From NCBI RefSeq assembly GCF_019679475.1, contig NZ_JAIEZP010000001.1, positions 310,001 through 374,000 on the forward strand: 64,000 nt of DNA, in the 5' to 3' direction. The DNA is from Hyphomonas sediminis. Its GTDB lineage: Bacteria; Pseudomonadota; Alphaproteobacteria; Caulobacterales; Hyphomonadaceae. Shown one piece after another: positions 31,649 to 40,765 of this stretch; within the stretch, counting starts at the first letter, position 1, and the number at the start of each line of letters is the position of its first letter. The notes under the pieces were generated by a model. The model saw only the letters and a program-made list of their open reading frames with translations. It was not told where the DNA came from and ran no database searches. The translations under genes and the position numbers were made by a program.

Positions 31649-33208
31649 ATGACCTCTCAAGACACTGCTGCGAAATCCGCAAAGAAACCCAAGGTATTCA
31701 TTTTCGACACCACGATGCGCGACGGCGAACAATCGCCCGGCGCCTCGATGACCCATAATGAGAAGCTGGACCTCGCCAGCGTGCTCGAAGAAATGGGTGT
31801 CGACATCATCGAAGCAGGCTTCCCGGCTGCTTCCGATGGCGACTTTGCCGCCGTTGCTGCCGTTGCGGCCCAATCCAAAAGCTCCGTGATCTGCGGCCTC
31901 GCCCGCTCCACGCCGACCGACATCGACCGTTGCGGAGAAGCCGTCCGCAAGGCCGCGCGCCCGCGCATTCACACCTTCATTTCCACCAGCCCCGTGCACA
32001 TGAAGCACAAGCTGAAGATGGGCCCGAACGCCGTTCTCGAAGCGGTCGGCCGCTCTGTGGCCCAAGCCCGTAACCTGGTGGACGATGTGGAGTGGAGCGC
32101 CGAAGACGCAACCCGCACCGAATTCGACTTCCTCTGCAAATGCATCGACGCAGCGATCGCGTCGGGCGCCACCACGATCAACGTGCCTGACACCGTGGGC
32201 TATTCCCACCCGGAAGAATATGGCGCACTGATCCGCCGCCTCATCGAAAACATTCCGAACTCGGACAAAGTGATCTGGTCGGCCCACTGCCATAACGATC
32301 TCGGCCTCGCTGTGGCCAACTCGCTGGCCGGCCTCTCGAACGGCGTGCGCCAGATCGAGTGCACCATCAACGGCCTCGGCGAGCGCGCCGGCAACGCCGC
32401 ACTGGAAGAAGTCGTCATGGCGATGAAAGTTCGCGGCGACACCCTGCCCTATGAGTGCGGCATCGATACCAGCTATCTCGCCCGCGCCTCGGGCATGGTG
32501 AGCCGCATTACCGGCTTTCCGGTGCAGTATAACAAGGCCATCGTCGGCAAGAACGCGTTCGCTCATGAAAGCGGCATCCACCAGGATGGCATGCTGAAAA
32601 ACTCCGAAACCTATGAGATCATGAAGCCGGAAGATGTCGGCGTCGCGAAATCCTCACTGGTGATGGGCAAGCTCTCTGGCCGCAACGCCTTCCGCGACAA
32701 GCTGGAATCGATGGGTTACTTCCTCGAAGGCGATGGCCTCAACGACGCCTTCAAACGCTTCAAGGATCTCGCCGACCGCAAGAAGCACGTCTTCGATGAC
32801 GACATCATTGCTCTCGTCGACGAGCAGCTGGCCGCAGAGGGCGAGCGCATTGCGTTCAAACGCCTGCGCGTCGTTGCCGGCACAGATGGTCCGCAGACGG
32901 CAGAAATCGATCTCGTGATCGATGGCGAAGAAAAATACGCCATCGCGCGCGGCAATGGCCCGGTAGATGCTGTATTCAACGCGATCCGCCAGCTGGTGCC
33001 GCACACGGCCGTGCTGGAGCTTTACCAGGTGCACGCCGTCACCGGCGGCACGGACGCGCAGGCGACGGTCTCGGTTCGTCTCAGCGGTGATGACATCATG
33101 TCCACCGGCCGCTCATCTGACCCCGACACGCTGGTTGCCAGCGCCAAGGCTTACCTGCACGCGCTCAACAAGTTTGAAGTGCGCAAGTCGAAGCGGAAGG
33201 CGGCCTGA
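31649..33208 (+). CDS. leuA: 2-isopropylmalate synthase
   Basis: A 519-residue enzyme condensing 2-oxoisovalerate with acetyl-CoA, the entry to leucine synthesis. The catalytic TIM barrel starts with DTTMRDGEQSPGASM; metal ligands are in SAHCHNDLGLAVANSLAG, and NGLGERAGNAALEEVVMAM follows. The C-terminal LeuA dimer/regulatory domain (about 390-510) supports feedback inhibition by leucine. It is preceded by a Leu-rich leader. It ends back to back with the HPr gene, with no bases between the two convergent stop codons. Confidence 0.96.
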   Translation: MTSQDTAAKSAKKPKVFIFDTTMRDGEQSPGASMTHNEKLDLASVLEEMGVDIIEAGFPAASDGDFAAVAAVAAQSKSSVICGLARSTPTDIDRCGEAVRKAARPRIHTFISTSPVHMKHKLKMGPNAVLEAVGRSVAQARNLVDDVEWSAEDATRTEFDFLCKCIDAAIASGATTINVPDTVGYSHPEEYGALIRRLIENIPNSDKVIWSAHCHNDLGLAVANSLAGLSNGVRQIECTINGLGERAGNAALEEVVMAMKVRGDTLPYECGIDTSYLARASGMVSRITGFPVQYNKAIVGKNAFAHESGIHQDGMLKNSETYEIMKPEDVGVAKSSLVMGKLSGRNAFRDKLESMGYFLEGDGLNDAFKRFKDLADRKKHVFDDDIIALVDEQLAAEGERIAFKRLRVVAGTDGPQTAEIDLVIDGEEKYAIARGNGPVDAVFNAIRQLVPHTAVLELYQVHAVTGGTDAQATVSVRLSGDDIMSTGRSSDPDTLVASAKAYLHALNKFEVRKSKRKAA

Positions 33209-33502
33209 TCAGCCGCCGTCGCGTTCCCCGAAGCCATCAGCGACCAGTGCGGTGATGGCTTCGACCGCTTCGTTTGCCTGAGGGCCTGAGCCCGTCAGCT
33301 CAATCTCGCAACCCATATGTGCGACCAGCATCAGCAGGTCCATGATTGAGCGCGCGTCTGCCATCTCGCCTTCATGGCGCACGATGACCTTGGCGTCATA
33401 CTCGGCGGCGAGCTTTGCAACCTTTGCTGAGGCGCGGGCGTGCAGGCCCTTGCGGTTAACAATCGTTACGCGGGCGGAGGCATCGGGCGCTTCAGTCGTC
33501 AT
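33209..33502 (-). CDS. HPr-family phosphocarrier protein
   Basis: A 97-residue PTS phosphocarrier. The phosphorylated histidine is His21 in RKGLHARAS, and Ser52 in ADARSIMDLLML matches the regulatory serine site. An N-terminal extension of about ten residues precedes the domain. With the EIIA-Man-like protein encoded just upstream (TGATG overlap) it forms the incomplete, regulatory-type PTS common in alphaproteobacteria, where no sugar permease is attached. EI and HPr kinase are not in the window. Confidence 0.92.
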   Translation of the reverse strand: MTTEAPDASARVTIVNRKGLHARASAKVAKLAAEYDAKVIVRHEGEMADARSIMDLLMLVAHMGCEIELTGSGPQANEAVEAITALVADGFGERDGG

Positions 33503-33906
33503 CAGGGAAGCCGGGCCAGAAGTTCAGACGCGATGGTCACATATTTCCGACCACCTTCAGCGGCGGCGTGAGCGGCCTCATCGAGGCTCAGCACTTCGCG
33601 TACTTCCGCCAGTTTAATCAGCATCGGCAGGTTGGCGCCCGAAACGATTTCCATCGGGACGCTGCCGCGAATGGAGAGAACGAGGTTTGACGGCGTGCCG
33701 CCAAACATATCAGTCAGCACCACAACGCCGCGCCCGGCATCGCAGGCTTTGACCGCAGCGAGGATCTGCTCGCGTTTCAGATCGAGATCGTCATCGGAAT
33801 CGATAGAGACTGCGCGCGCACGCCAAAGGCGACCCACGACATGCTCCGCTGCCGCGACGAGCTCGTGGGCCAATCTACCATGGCTGACAACTACAATGCC
33901 GATCAT
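33502..33906 (-). CDS. PTS EIIA component, mannose/fructose type
   Basis: A 134-residue EIIA-Man domain. The phospho-accepting histidine is His9 in GIVVVSHGRLA, and VVVLTDMFGGTPSNL is the family's second signature. No EIIB, EIIC or EIID gene follows, so it is likely a regulatory phosphoprotein rather than part of a transporter. Its stop overlaps the HPr start by one base, and phosphate would pass from HPr His21 to this His9. Confidence 0.92.
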   Translation of the reverse strand: MIGIVVVSHGRLAHELVAAAEHVVGRLWRARAVSIDSDDDLDLKREQILAAVKACDAGRGVVVLTDMFGGTPSNLVLSIRGSVPMEIVSGANLPMLIKLAEVREVLSLDEAAHAAAEGGRKYVTIASELLARLP

Positions 33907-34004
33907 ACCGCTGCTGGGCTGTACCCTGAACGTTACACTGCGGTCACGTTGTCACGATGCTGCGCCGCGTCAAGGCGCATTCGGCTGGAAGCGGGATTGT
34001 TTCC

Positions 34005-34829
34005 TCAGCCGGTGTGGCCGAGACCCAACACATCATTCATGTTGTAGAGACCCGGCGCCTGCTTCACAGCCCAAGCCGCCGCATGCAGCGCGCCTTCGGC
34101 GAATACAGACCGATCAAGTGCCGTATGGGAAAGGCGGAGCAGCTCTTTCTCAGACCCGAACATGACCTCATGCTCGCCAATCACACCGCCCGAGCGACGC
34201 ACGGAAAAGCCGATCTTACCTGTCTCGCGCCTTGCGTCCGCCCCGTCATAAGGTGCGGCGCGCAGCTCGCCCAGCGGCGCGCCCCTGCCCTCGGCAGCGG
34301 CTGCGCCAATCATCAGCGCAGTGCCCGAAGGGGCGTCGACCTTCATTCGGTGATGCGTTTCAAGGACTTCAATGTCCCAGTCAGTGCCGAGGCGGCTTGC
34401 GGCAAGGCGGGTCAATGCCTCAAGCAAATTCACGCCTATGGAAAAGTTTCCCGCCTTCACAATGGCAAACCTTCCGGCGGCGGCTGACAGCGCAGTTTCT
34501 TCCTGTTCGCTGAAACCAGTCGTGCCGATCACGACAGCGCGCACAGGCGTAGAGGCGAGCTTTTCCAGCGCAGCGAGCGTTGCTTCAGGGCGCGTGAAGT
34601 CGATCCAGACGGAGGCGTCTGCAGCCGCTTCAGAAACCTCGCCGACCGGCTTTAGCCCGATGGCACGGCGCCCGGCGAGCAGGCCGATATCTTCACCATA
34701 CACCTTGGCCGCGGCGACTTCCGTGCCGCCGGCCAGCCGGTACCCGCGATCAATGGAGACAGCGGCAAGCTGGCGGCCCATGCGCCCGGCAACCCCGGCA
34801 ATGGCAACGCTCATGGCTTTCTCGGTCAT
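34005..34829 (-). CDS. dapB: 4-Hydroxy-tetrahydrodipicolinate reductase
   Basis: A 274-residue NAD(P)H-dependent enzyme of lysine and meso-diaminopimelate synthesis. The nucleotide-binding AIAGVAGRMGRQL is at the N-terminus. The catalytic signature ETHHRMKVDAPSGTAL carries the HH-R-K-D-PSGT residues. The ATG at 34829 overlaps the stop of the potassium-channel gene (ATGA); a second in-frame ATG at 34814 is possible. dapD lies elsewhere in this window at 47.3 kb, so the pathway genes are scattered. Confidence 0.95.
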   Translation of the reverse strand: MTEKAMSVAIAGVAGRMGRQLAAVSIDRGYRLAGGTEVAAAKVYGEDIGLLAGRRAIGLKPVGEVSEAAADASVWIDFTRPEATLAALEKLASTPVRAVVIGTTGFSEQEETALSAAAGRFAIVKAGNFSIGVNLLEALTRLAASRLGTDWDIEVLETHHRMKVDAPSGTALMIGAAAAEGRGAPLGELRAAPYDGADARRETGKIGFSVRRSGGVIGEHEVMFGSEKELLRLSHTALDRSVFAEGALHAAAWAVKQAPGLYNMNDVLGLGHTG

Positions 34830-35644
34830 TCTCTGTTCTCCGCGGCGGCGTCCGCCCTAGTCTGTTCCAGTTCTTCCTTGAGGCGCGAAAGCTCCCGCTC
34901 CCGCAACTCATCGGAAAAGGCGCTTGCAAAGACGCCCGCTGGCAATGCCACGACGCCAATGCCGGCAATCGCGATGATGCCCGCACAGAAGCGCCCCAAT
35001 GGCGTTACCGGATACACATCGCCATAGCCTACAGTTGTTAACGTCGCCACCGCCCACCAGATGGAGCGCGGAATGGACGCAAACGCTTCCTGATGGCCGC
35101 CACCGACGCCTTCGACAAAATAGAGCAGGACGGCTGAGACATAGACAAGCGTCACGGCCAGGGCGAGCGACGTGAGAAGCAGCGAACTTGCCCGGCGCAC
35201 CGCTGCGCCGAGCGCCTCAAATGCCGGGATGAAACGCGCAATCTTCACAAGCCGCGCAAGACGCAAGACCCGCAACACCAACAGGCTGTTTCCAGCCCCA
35301 ATCAGCATAAGGACGAATTCTGGCAGGAAAGCGAGCAAGTCTGCGATCGAATAAAACTGCCCCATGTATCGCAGCCGGCCACGGAGACCACGAAACTGAG
35401 GATCGATGCCCGCACACCATACGCGCGCAGCATACTCGATGGCGAAGATAATGATCACGGCAACATTGAATATCCCGAAGGCTTGTTGCCAGCGCGGGAT
35501 TGCCTGCAATGTCGGCTCTGTCTCCAGCGCCAGAAACAGGAAGCTGATGATGACGAGACCAACGATAAAAGCGTTGGTCAGCGAAAGACCGTTCCGGCGC
35601 GCCTCTGGCGCTAATGCTAGATAGAGCCGCCGTTTCAGTTCCAT
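34826..35644 (-). CDS. Voltage-gated-type potassium channel subunit
   Basis: A 272-residue six-transmembrane cation channel. The S4 voltage-sensor-like segment has regularly spaced arginines (RVLRLARLVKIARFI), and the pore signature ATLTTVGYGDVYPVT holds the K+ selectivity filter TVGYGD. The C-terminus is a short charged coiled coil (ELRERELSRLKEELEQTRA) suited to tetramer assembly. It is translationally coupled to dapB downstream; no functional link is evident. It starts 27 bases after the pheT stop and may be read from the pheS promoter. Confidence 0.92.
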   Translation of the reverse strand: MELKRRLYLALAPEARRNGLSLTNAFIVGLVIISFLFLALETEPTLQAIPRWQQAFGIFNVAVIIIFAIEYAARVWCAGIDPQFRGLRGRLRYMGQFYSIADLLAFLPEFVLMLIGAGNSLLVLRVLRLARLVKIARFIPAFEALGAAVRRASSLLLTSLALAVTLVYVSAVLLYFVEGVGGGHQEAFASIPRSIWWAVATLTTVGYGDVYPVTPLGRFCAGIIAIAGIGVVALPAGVFASAFSDELRERELSRLKEELEQTRADAAAENRE

Positions 35645-35671
35645 ATCAGCCGTCCCCTGCTGCTTCTGGCG

Positions 35672-38065
35672 TTATCCTCTGAGTACGCCGCCTGTTCCCT
35701 TGGTAACGGCAGCGACGATCCGCTCCATCACCTGCTGAATCTGATCGTCCTTCAGCGCTTCCTTCGGCTGCAGGGTCACTTCGATGGCGACAGACTTGCG
35801 CCCCTCGCCCACATGCTGGCCCTGATAGACGTCAAACACATCGATTGCCGCAATCAACTGCTTGTCAGCCGACTGAGCATGGCGAACGATCTCACCCGCA
35901 GCAACACCCTGCTCCACCACAAATGCAAGGTCACGGCGGATCGGTGTCAGCTCGGCGCGTTCCAGCACAGATTTGGTCTTCGTTGCCTTGACCTTCATCA
36001 CCGGCAGCGCGTTGAGGTTCAACTCGAACGCATAGGCTGGGCCATCAACGTCCAGCGCCTTGAGGAGGCCCGGATGCAACGCGCCGAAATTGGCGACCGT
36101 CATTTTCGGGCCGAGCTTGAGGCTCGCCGCCTGGCCGGGATGCCATTGCGGCTGGGTCGGCGCGCCAACCTGGAAACGATCCCCCGGCTGGCCGAGCGCA
36201 GCAAGCAGGGCGAACAGGTCAGCCTTGGCCGAATAGGCGTCATATGGCGCTGCGCGCCCCTGCCAGTGGCGTTCGGATGCCGGAAGCACGAGCCCGGCAA
36301 TCACCGTGCGCTGATCTTTGGGACCATCGCCGAGATAGATCGGGCCGGCTTCGAACAGGCGCACCGTGCGTTCGCCGCGATTGCGGGCGCGCTGAGCCGC
36401 CTGCGCCAGATTTCCGAGGGCAGACGGGCGCATATAGTTGAGTTCGCTGGCGACCGGATTGGCAACAGCGAGCGCGTCTTCGGTCTTGCCGAACAGCTCT
36501 GCATGTTCCCGCGCCATGAAGCTCCAGGTGACAGCTTCAAGGAAGCCGCGCGCGGCCATGACACGGCGGGAGGCCGCCACGCGCGCCTGACGAGGCGTGG
36601 TGATGACACGGCGCCCCCCTTCGGGCAGCGGCAGAGATGTCGTCGGCAGCTGATCGAAACCGATCAGGCGCGCGATTTCTTCCACGATGTCGGCAGATTG
36701 CTCCATGTCGAAGCGATGCGATGGCGGCATCAGATACCAAGCGTCGCCCGCATCCTCGATATCGAATTCGAGATCCTTGAGGATGCGCTTCATTTCCGCC
36801 GTTTTGACGATGAGGCCGGTCAGGCGTTCAACGTCTTTCGGGTAGAAGGTAACCTTCTGCGTACGCACGGCAATCGAGCCGGCGATCTTCGCTTTGGAGA
36901 CCTGACCGCCGCCATATTCAAGGATCAGCGCAATCGCGAAATTCAAACCATCGAGACAGCTTTGCGGGTCCACGCCGCGTTCGAACCGGTAACGGGCATC
37001 CGAATGAACACCAGTCGTCCGGCCCGTGCGCGCCGTGCGCAGTGGGTCGAACCAGGCCGACTCGATGAAGACATCAACCGTCTCAGCTGACACAGCGGTG
37101 GAGACGCCGCCCATGACCCCGCCAAGGCCGATCGCGCCGGAATTGTCCGCGATGACGCACATGTCTTCGGTGACCGTGTAAGTCTTCCCGTCGAGCGCTT
37201 CGAGCGTTTCGCCCTTCTTGCCAAGGCGAGCGACAACAGCCCCGGAGAGCTTCGCCGCATCATAGACGTGCAGCGGACGCGCGCGATCAAGCGAAATATA
37301 GTTCGTCACATCGACCAGCAGCGATTTCGGCTGGAGGCCGGCAGCCTTGAGGCGCGCCTGCATCCAGTCCGGTGACGGACCATTGGTGACACCCCGGATC
37401 AGGGCGCCGGCAAACATCGGGCAGGCTTCGGTCGCTTCCAGTTTGATATCGACCGGGCAGTCATAGCTGCCAGTGATCTTCTTGGGCTCGTTGCGCAGGA
37501 ACCGCCCTGCCCCGGCCGCAGCCAGGTCGCGGGCAATGCCCTGCACGCCGAGCCAGTCCGGACGGTTTGGTGTCACTTCGAAATCGATCACCGGGTCAGT
37601 CTGGCCAAGCGCCTCAGCAGCCGGCGTGCCGACTTTGAAATCGCCTTCCAGATCGATGATGCCGTCATGATCGTCGCCGGCTTCCAGCTCCCGCGAGGAG
37701 CACATCATGCCATGGCTTTCGATGCCCCGGATGGCACGCGGCTTCTTGTCGAGCGCGAAATCGAGGCCGGGAATATAGGTGCCAAGCGGCGCATAGATCG
37801 CCGTCATGCCGGTGCGCGCGTTGGGCGCGCCGCAGACGATCTGCTTGATCCCATCGATTGTCTCGACCGTGCAGACGCGCAGCTTGTCCGCATCCGGATG
37901 CGGCTTCGCCTCGATCACCTTGCAAACCGTGAACGGCGCAAGTTTCTCGCGCGGATCGATAACTTCCTCGACCTCAAGGCCCGCCTTGAGCATCAGATCG
38001 AGAATCTCCTGAAGCGATGCCTTGGTGACAAGGTGGTCGTTCAGCCAGGAAAGGGTGAATTTCAT
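35672..38065 (-). CDS. pheT: Phenylalanyl-tRNA synthetase beta subunit
   Basis: A 797-residue subunit, the normal bacterial length. N-terminal fold, tRNA-binding (OB) domain (about 40-150, with KLRVCTVETIDGIKQIVCGA), B3/B4 editing domain, B5 domain, catalytic-like core, and the C-terminal FDX-ACB domain (RRDLAFVVEQGVAAGEIVRHAQ) are in order. It is separated from pheS by an unknown membrane-protein gene, three bases away, although pheS and pheT are usually adjacent. Confidence 0.96.
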   Translation of the reverse strand: MKFTLSWLNDHLVTKASLQEILDLMLKAGLEVEEVIDPREKLAPFTVCKVIEAKPHPDADKLRVCTVETIDGIKQIVCGAPNARTGMTAIYAPLGTYIPGLDFALDKKPRAIRGIESHGMMCSSRELEAGDDHDGIIDLEGDFKVGTPAAEALGQTDPVIDFEVTPNRPDWLGVQGIARDLAAAGAGRFLRNEPKKITGSYDCPVDIKLEATEACPMFAGALIRGVTNGPSPDWMQARLKAAGLQPKSLLVDVTNYISLDRARPLHVYDAAKLSGAVVARLGKKGETLEALDGKTYTVTEDMCVIADNSGAIGLGGVMGGVSTAVSAETVDVFIESAWFDPLRTARTGRTTGVHSDARYRFERGVDPQSCLDGLNFAIALILEYGGGQVSKAKIAGSIAVRTQKVTFYPKDVERLTGLIVKTAEMKRILKDLEFDIEDAGDAWYLMPPSHRFDMEQSADIVEEIARLIGFDQLPTTSLPLPEGGRRVITTPRQARVAASRRVMAARGFLEAVTWSFMAREHAELFGKTEDALAVANPVASELNYMRPSALGNLAQAAQRARNRGERTVRLFEAGPIYLGDGPKDQRTVIAGLVLPASERHWQGRAAPYDAYSAKADLFALLAALGQPGDRFQVGAPTQPQWHPGQAASLKLGPKMTVANFGALHPGLLKALDVDGPAYAFELNLNALPVMKVKATKTKSVLERAELTPIRRDLAFVVEQGVAAGEIVRHAQSADKQLIAAIDVFDVYQGQHVGEGRKSVAIEVTLQPKEALKDDQIQQVMERIVAAVTKGTGGVLRG

Positions 38066-38068
38066 CTT

Positions 38069-38680
38069 CTACTCGACCTCGATGATTTCTTGTTCAGTAA
38101 GCGGCGCGGCTGACGAAAGTTCTTCAAATATGTCGCCGTCGCTACGCGTACATTTCTTGACAGGTTCGGTCCGGGCCTTCCCAAGACCAACCGTGGTCCA
38201 GCAGCGTCCGAATACGGAACAATAGCAAATGTTGAGCTGCACGTCGGACCATTGCTGGCTCGCATCAAGCAGCGCGGCATGGCTGATGCTCTCCATCGGC
38301 CAGCTGATGACCAGGGCGCCGATATTGTCACCCGGCGCAACCGCGCGGCCCACCATACTGGTCCAGGACAGCTCGTTTCCGGCCGGCATCCGGGCATAAT
38401 GATCGTTCAGGCTCGCAATCGGCTCGCCATTTCTCACCGCTTCTACCGACTCGATGAGCGCAGGCCCGACACCACTATTGGTGAACTGGATGCCGAGCTG
38501 GCGGTGGTCCATCGTGGTGGAGACAAAGCCATCCACCTGCAGCACGGGATAAACGGCGCCATGTTGCTGAGCCCGCATCACCCGTCCCTGATCCCACGCC
38601 ACAAAAAGCGCAATGACGCTGGTCACAACCGCGCACACGGCGACGATCATCTCCAGACGGCTGCGTTTTGTATCGCTCAT
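38069..38680 (-). CDS. Unknown membrane-anchored protein between pheS and pheT
   Basis: A 203-residue protein with one N-terminal transmembrane helix (MIVAVCAVVTSVIALFVAW) and a periplasmic region. Beta-rich segments such as GIQFTNSGVGPALIESVEAV resemble a small immunoglobulin-like or CARDB-like fold, and Cys at NICYCSVFGRC may form disulfides. No family is recognised. It lies 12 bases after the pheS stop and three bases before the pheT start, so it is part of the pheS-x-pheT transcript. Its base composition does not stand out. Confidence 0.75.
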   Translation of the reverse strand: MSDTKRSRLEMIVAVCAVVTSVIALFVAWDQGRVMRAQQHGAVYPVLQVDGFVSTTMDHRQLGIQFTNSGVGPALIESVEAVRNGEPIASLNDHYARMPAGNELSWTSMVGRAVAPGDNIGALVISWPMESISHAALLDASQQWSDVQLNICYCSVFGRCWTTVGLGKARTEPVKKCTRSDGDIFEELSSAAPLTEQEIIEVE

Positions 38681-38692
38681 CGTCAGTTACCT

Positions 38693-39769
38693 TCAGCTGA
38701 GCCCGCCGCTGACGGAAGGCGTAAGCCAGGGCGAGAACCCGTAATGGCGCGACCATTGCGGATCGGCTTCGAAATACGGGCGCAGGTCCGGCATGCCGTA
38801 TTTCAACATGGCGAGACGGTCTACGCCCATGCCGAAGGCAAAGCCCTGATAGACGGCCGGATCGATCCCGCAATTGCGCAGCACGTTCGGATGAACCATG
38901 CCGCAGCCGAGAATTTCCATCCAGCGGTCGCCCTCGCCAATCTCGATGGCATCGCCCTTGCGGGAATACTTCACGTCCATCTCGGCCGAAGGCTCCGTGA
39001 ACGGAAAGAAGTGCGGCCGGAAGCGCGAGACAACCGTGTCGACTTCAAAGAACGCCTTCACGAAATCGATCAGGCATCCCTTGAGATGCCCCATATGGAT
39101 GCCCTTCTCGATCACCAGGCCTTCGACCTGGTGGAACATCGGCGTGTGGGTCGCGTCCCAGTCATTCCGGTAAACGCGGCCAGGCACCAGAATGCGGATC
39201 GGCGGCTTTTCTTCCATCATGGTGCGCACCTGCACCGGGCTCGTATGCGTGCGCAGAACCTTGGGCGTATCGCCTTCCAGCGCCTTCATGAAGAAGGTGT
39301 CGTGGGTCTCCCGCGCCGGGTGGCCGATGGGGAAGTTGAGAGCCGTGAAGTTGTGCCAGTCGTCTTCAATGTCCGGGCCTTCGGCCACGGTGAAGCCCAT
39401 ATCGCCGAAGATCGCGGCAATCTCTTCGAACACCTGCATGACCGGGTGCAGCGCGCCTTCGGCTGGCGAGGGCGCCGCGGGCAGCGTCAGGTCGATCTTC
39501 TCGCTGGCGAGGCGGGCTTCAAGCTCAGCTGCCTCCAGCGCCGATTTGCGGGCACGGATGGCAGCGTCCACCTTGTCCTTCAGCGCGTTGAGCAGAGGCC
39601 CCTGCGTCTTGCGCTCTTCAGGGCTCATCTTGCCGAGCGCGCCCATCAGGCCGGACACGCGGCCCTTCTTGCCCAACTCAGCCACACGCACGGCGTCGAG
39701 CGTTGCGAGGTCTGCCGCGGCGGTCACAGCCGCCAGCGCCTCTTCTTCGATCCGGATAATGTCGGACAC
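38693..39769 (-). CDS. pheS: Phenylalanyl-tRNA synthetase alpha subunit
   Basis: A 358-residue class II synthetase subunit charging tRNA-Phe. The N-terminal coiled coil binds tRNA ([20 protein letters not shown]). Class II motifs 2 and 3 appear in [21 protein letters not shown] and [22 protein letters not shown]. The start is GTG at 39769 with an AAAGGGA site. A terminator at 39838-39868 separates it from the ribosomal-protein genes upstream, so it should have its own promoter within 39770-39837. No Phe-rich leader peptide is visible there. Confidence 0.96.
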   Translation of the reverse strand: MSDIIRIEEEALAAVTAAADLATLDAVRVAELGKKGRVSGLMGALGKMSPEERKTQGPLLNALKDKVDAAIRARKSALEAAELEARLASEKIDLTLPAAPSPAEGALHPVMQVFEEIAAIFGDMGFTVAEGPDIEDDWHNFTALNFPIGHPARETHDTFFMKALEGDTPKVLRTHTSPVQVRTMMEEKPPIRILVPGRVYRNDWDATHTPMFHQVEGLVIEKGIHMGHLKGCLIDFVKAFFEVDTVVSRFRPHFFPFTEPSAEMDVKYSRKGDAIEIGEGDRWMEILGCGMVHPNVLRNCGIDPAVYQGFAFGMGVDRLAMLKYGMPDLRPYFEADPQWSRHYGFSPWLTPSVSGGLS

Positions 39770-39837
39770 TTGGAATTTCCCTTTCAGGTCAGGCCCAGCG
39801 GCTTTCTAGTCGCTAGGATAAGGGCGATGCAATCAGC

Positions 39838-39868
39838 AAAACGCCCGCGGGCGGAAACCCACGGGCGT
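39838..39868 (-). terminator. Intrinsic terminator of the infC-rpmI-rplT-x transcript
   Basis: Read on the minus strand, ACGCCCG pairs with CGGGCGT, then one mismatch and a GGG/CCC inner stem close on a six-base loop. TTTT follows directly. It sits 33 bases after the stop of the 53-residue basic protein and ahead of pheS. Confidence 0.75.
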
Positions 39869-39900
39869 CTCAGAACACGAGGCGAGGCCGGGGGCGCCGA

Positions 39901-40062
39901 TTAGGCGCGCGCAGCCTTCTTGCGAGCAAGGCGTGCGCGCTTGGTGTTACCAAACACGCGGATCTTTGCCCGCTTCGCGAGGTTTGCGGTCCATTTGGCA
40001 TTGCGGCGCTTGACGCGCGGCTTTTTGCCGGGGTTGAGAACGCTGTTCGGGGATTTCGACAT
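39901..40062 (-). CDS. Small highly basic protein (53 aa) downstream of L20
   Basis: ATG at 40062, with GGAGAG about nine bases upstream, opens 53 codons. The product begins MSKSPNSVLNPGKKPRVKRR and continues with Lys, Arg and Ala-rich sequence (AKWTANLAKRAKIRVFGNT, then KRARLARKKAARA). More than a third of the residues are Lys or Arg and there is no hydrophobic stretch, so it should bind nucleic acid. It lies 21 bases after rplT on the same strand and just before the terminator. It could be a ribosome-associated or nucleoid protein. No family is recognised. Confidence 0.7.
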   Translation of the reverse strand: MSKSPNSVLNPGKKPRVKRRNAKWTANLAKRAKIRVFGNTKRARLARKKAARA

Positions 40063-40083
40063 CTTGTTTCTCTCCGGCTGGAA

Positions 40084-40446
40084 TTAGGCGAGGGCAGCTT
40101 TGGCCTGCGCGACAAGGGCGCCGAATGCTTCGGGCTCTTTCACGGCGAGGTCAGCCATCACTTTGCGGTCGACTTCGATACCAGCCTTGGTCAGGCCGTT
40201 GATGAAGGTCGAGTAATTCATGGCGTCGTCATGGATACGAACAGCGGCGTTGATACGCTGGATCCAGAGCGAACGGAACTGGCGCTTCTTAACCTTGCGG
40301 CCAACATAAGCATACTCGCCGGCTTTCCAGACGGCGGCAGCGGCGTTGGTGAAGGTATTCTTGCGGCGGCCGCGGAAACCTTTCGCCTGCTTGATAATCT
40401 TCTTGTGGCGGGCGTGGGCGGGAACTTTAGCGCGGGAACGGGGCAT
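40084..40446 (-). CDS. rplT: 50S ribosomal protein L20
   Basis: A 120-residue basic protein with the L20 pattern from [20 protein letters not shown] through [21 protein letters not shown] and [19 protein letters not shown]. It binds 23S rRNA early in 50S assembly and in some bacteria represses its own operon at a site before rpmI. It is the third gene of infC-rpmI-rplT. Confidence 0.97.
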   Translation of the reverse strand: MPRSRAKVPAHARHKKIIKQAKGFRGRRKNTFTNAAAAVWKAGEYAYVGRKVKKRQFRSLWIQRINAAVRIHDDAMNYSTFINGLTKAGIEVDRKVMADLAVKEPEAFGALVAQAKAALA

Positions 40447-40502
40447 AGGGGCCTCCTGTCAGAAAGTGTTCAAAATCAACGGGTTGGTGGTTCCGCCCGG
40501 CC

Positions 40503-40703
40503 TTAGAGGCCGTAGGGCAGGTACTTTTTCACGCGAGCTTCATCAGCCTTGGCGCCGACGGACGTGCCGCGGTTCTGGCGGATGTACTTCGAGTTGTGGC
40601 TGATCAGGCGGTGGCGCTTACCAGCGACGCCGTGCTTCAGCTTGCCCGTTGCGGTGATTTTGAAGCGCTTTGCAGCGGCCTTCTTGGTCTTCATCTTCGG
40701 CAT
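40503..40703 (-). CDS. rpmI: 50S ribosomal protein L35
   Basis: A 66-residue basic protein, MPKMKTKKAAAKRFKITATG at the start and KADEARVKKYLPYGL at the end, the full L35 signature. The ATG at 40703 has AAGGAGA six bases upstream. The open frame continues upstream, but nothing there resembles L35, so the longer version is rejected. It lies between infC and rplT. Confidence 0.97.
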   Translation of the reverse strand: MPKMKTKKAAAKRFKITATGKLKHGVAGKRHRLISHNSKYIRQNRGTSVGAKADEARVKKYLPYGL

Positions 40704-40765
40704 CTTCGTCTCCTTGATTTCGTGGAGCTCACACCGTTGCCGGCGGCCCTGACATAACGGACCAG

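Noticed and set aside
36970-36995. A TTCGAACC stretch resembling a tRNA T-loop
   Set aside because: It lies inside pheT coding sequence, with no cloverleaf around it.
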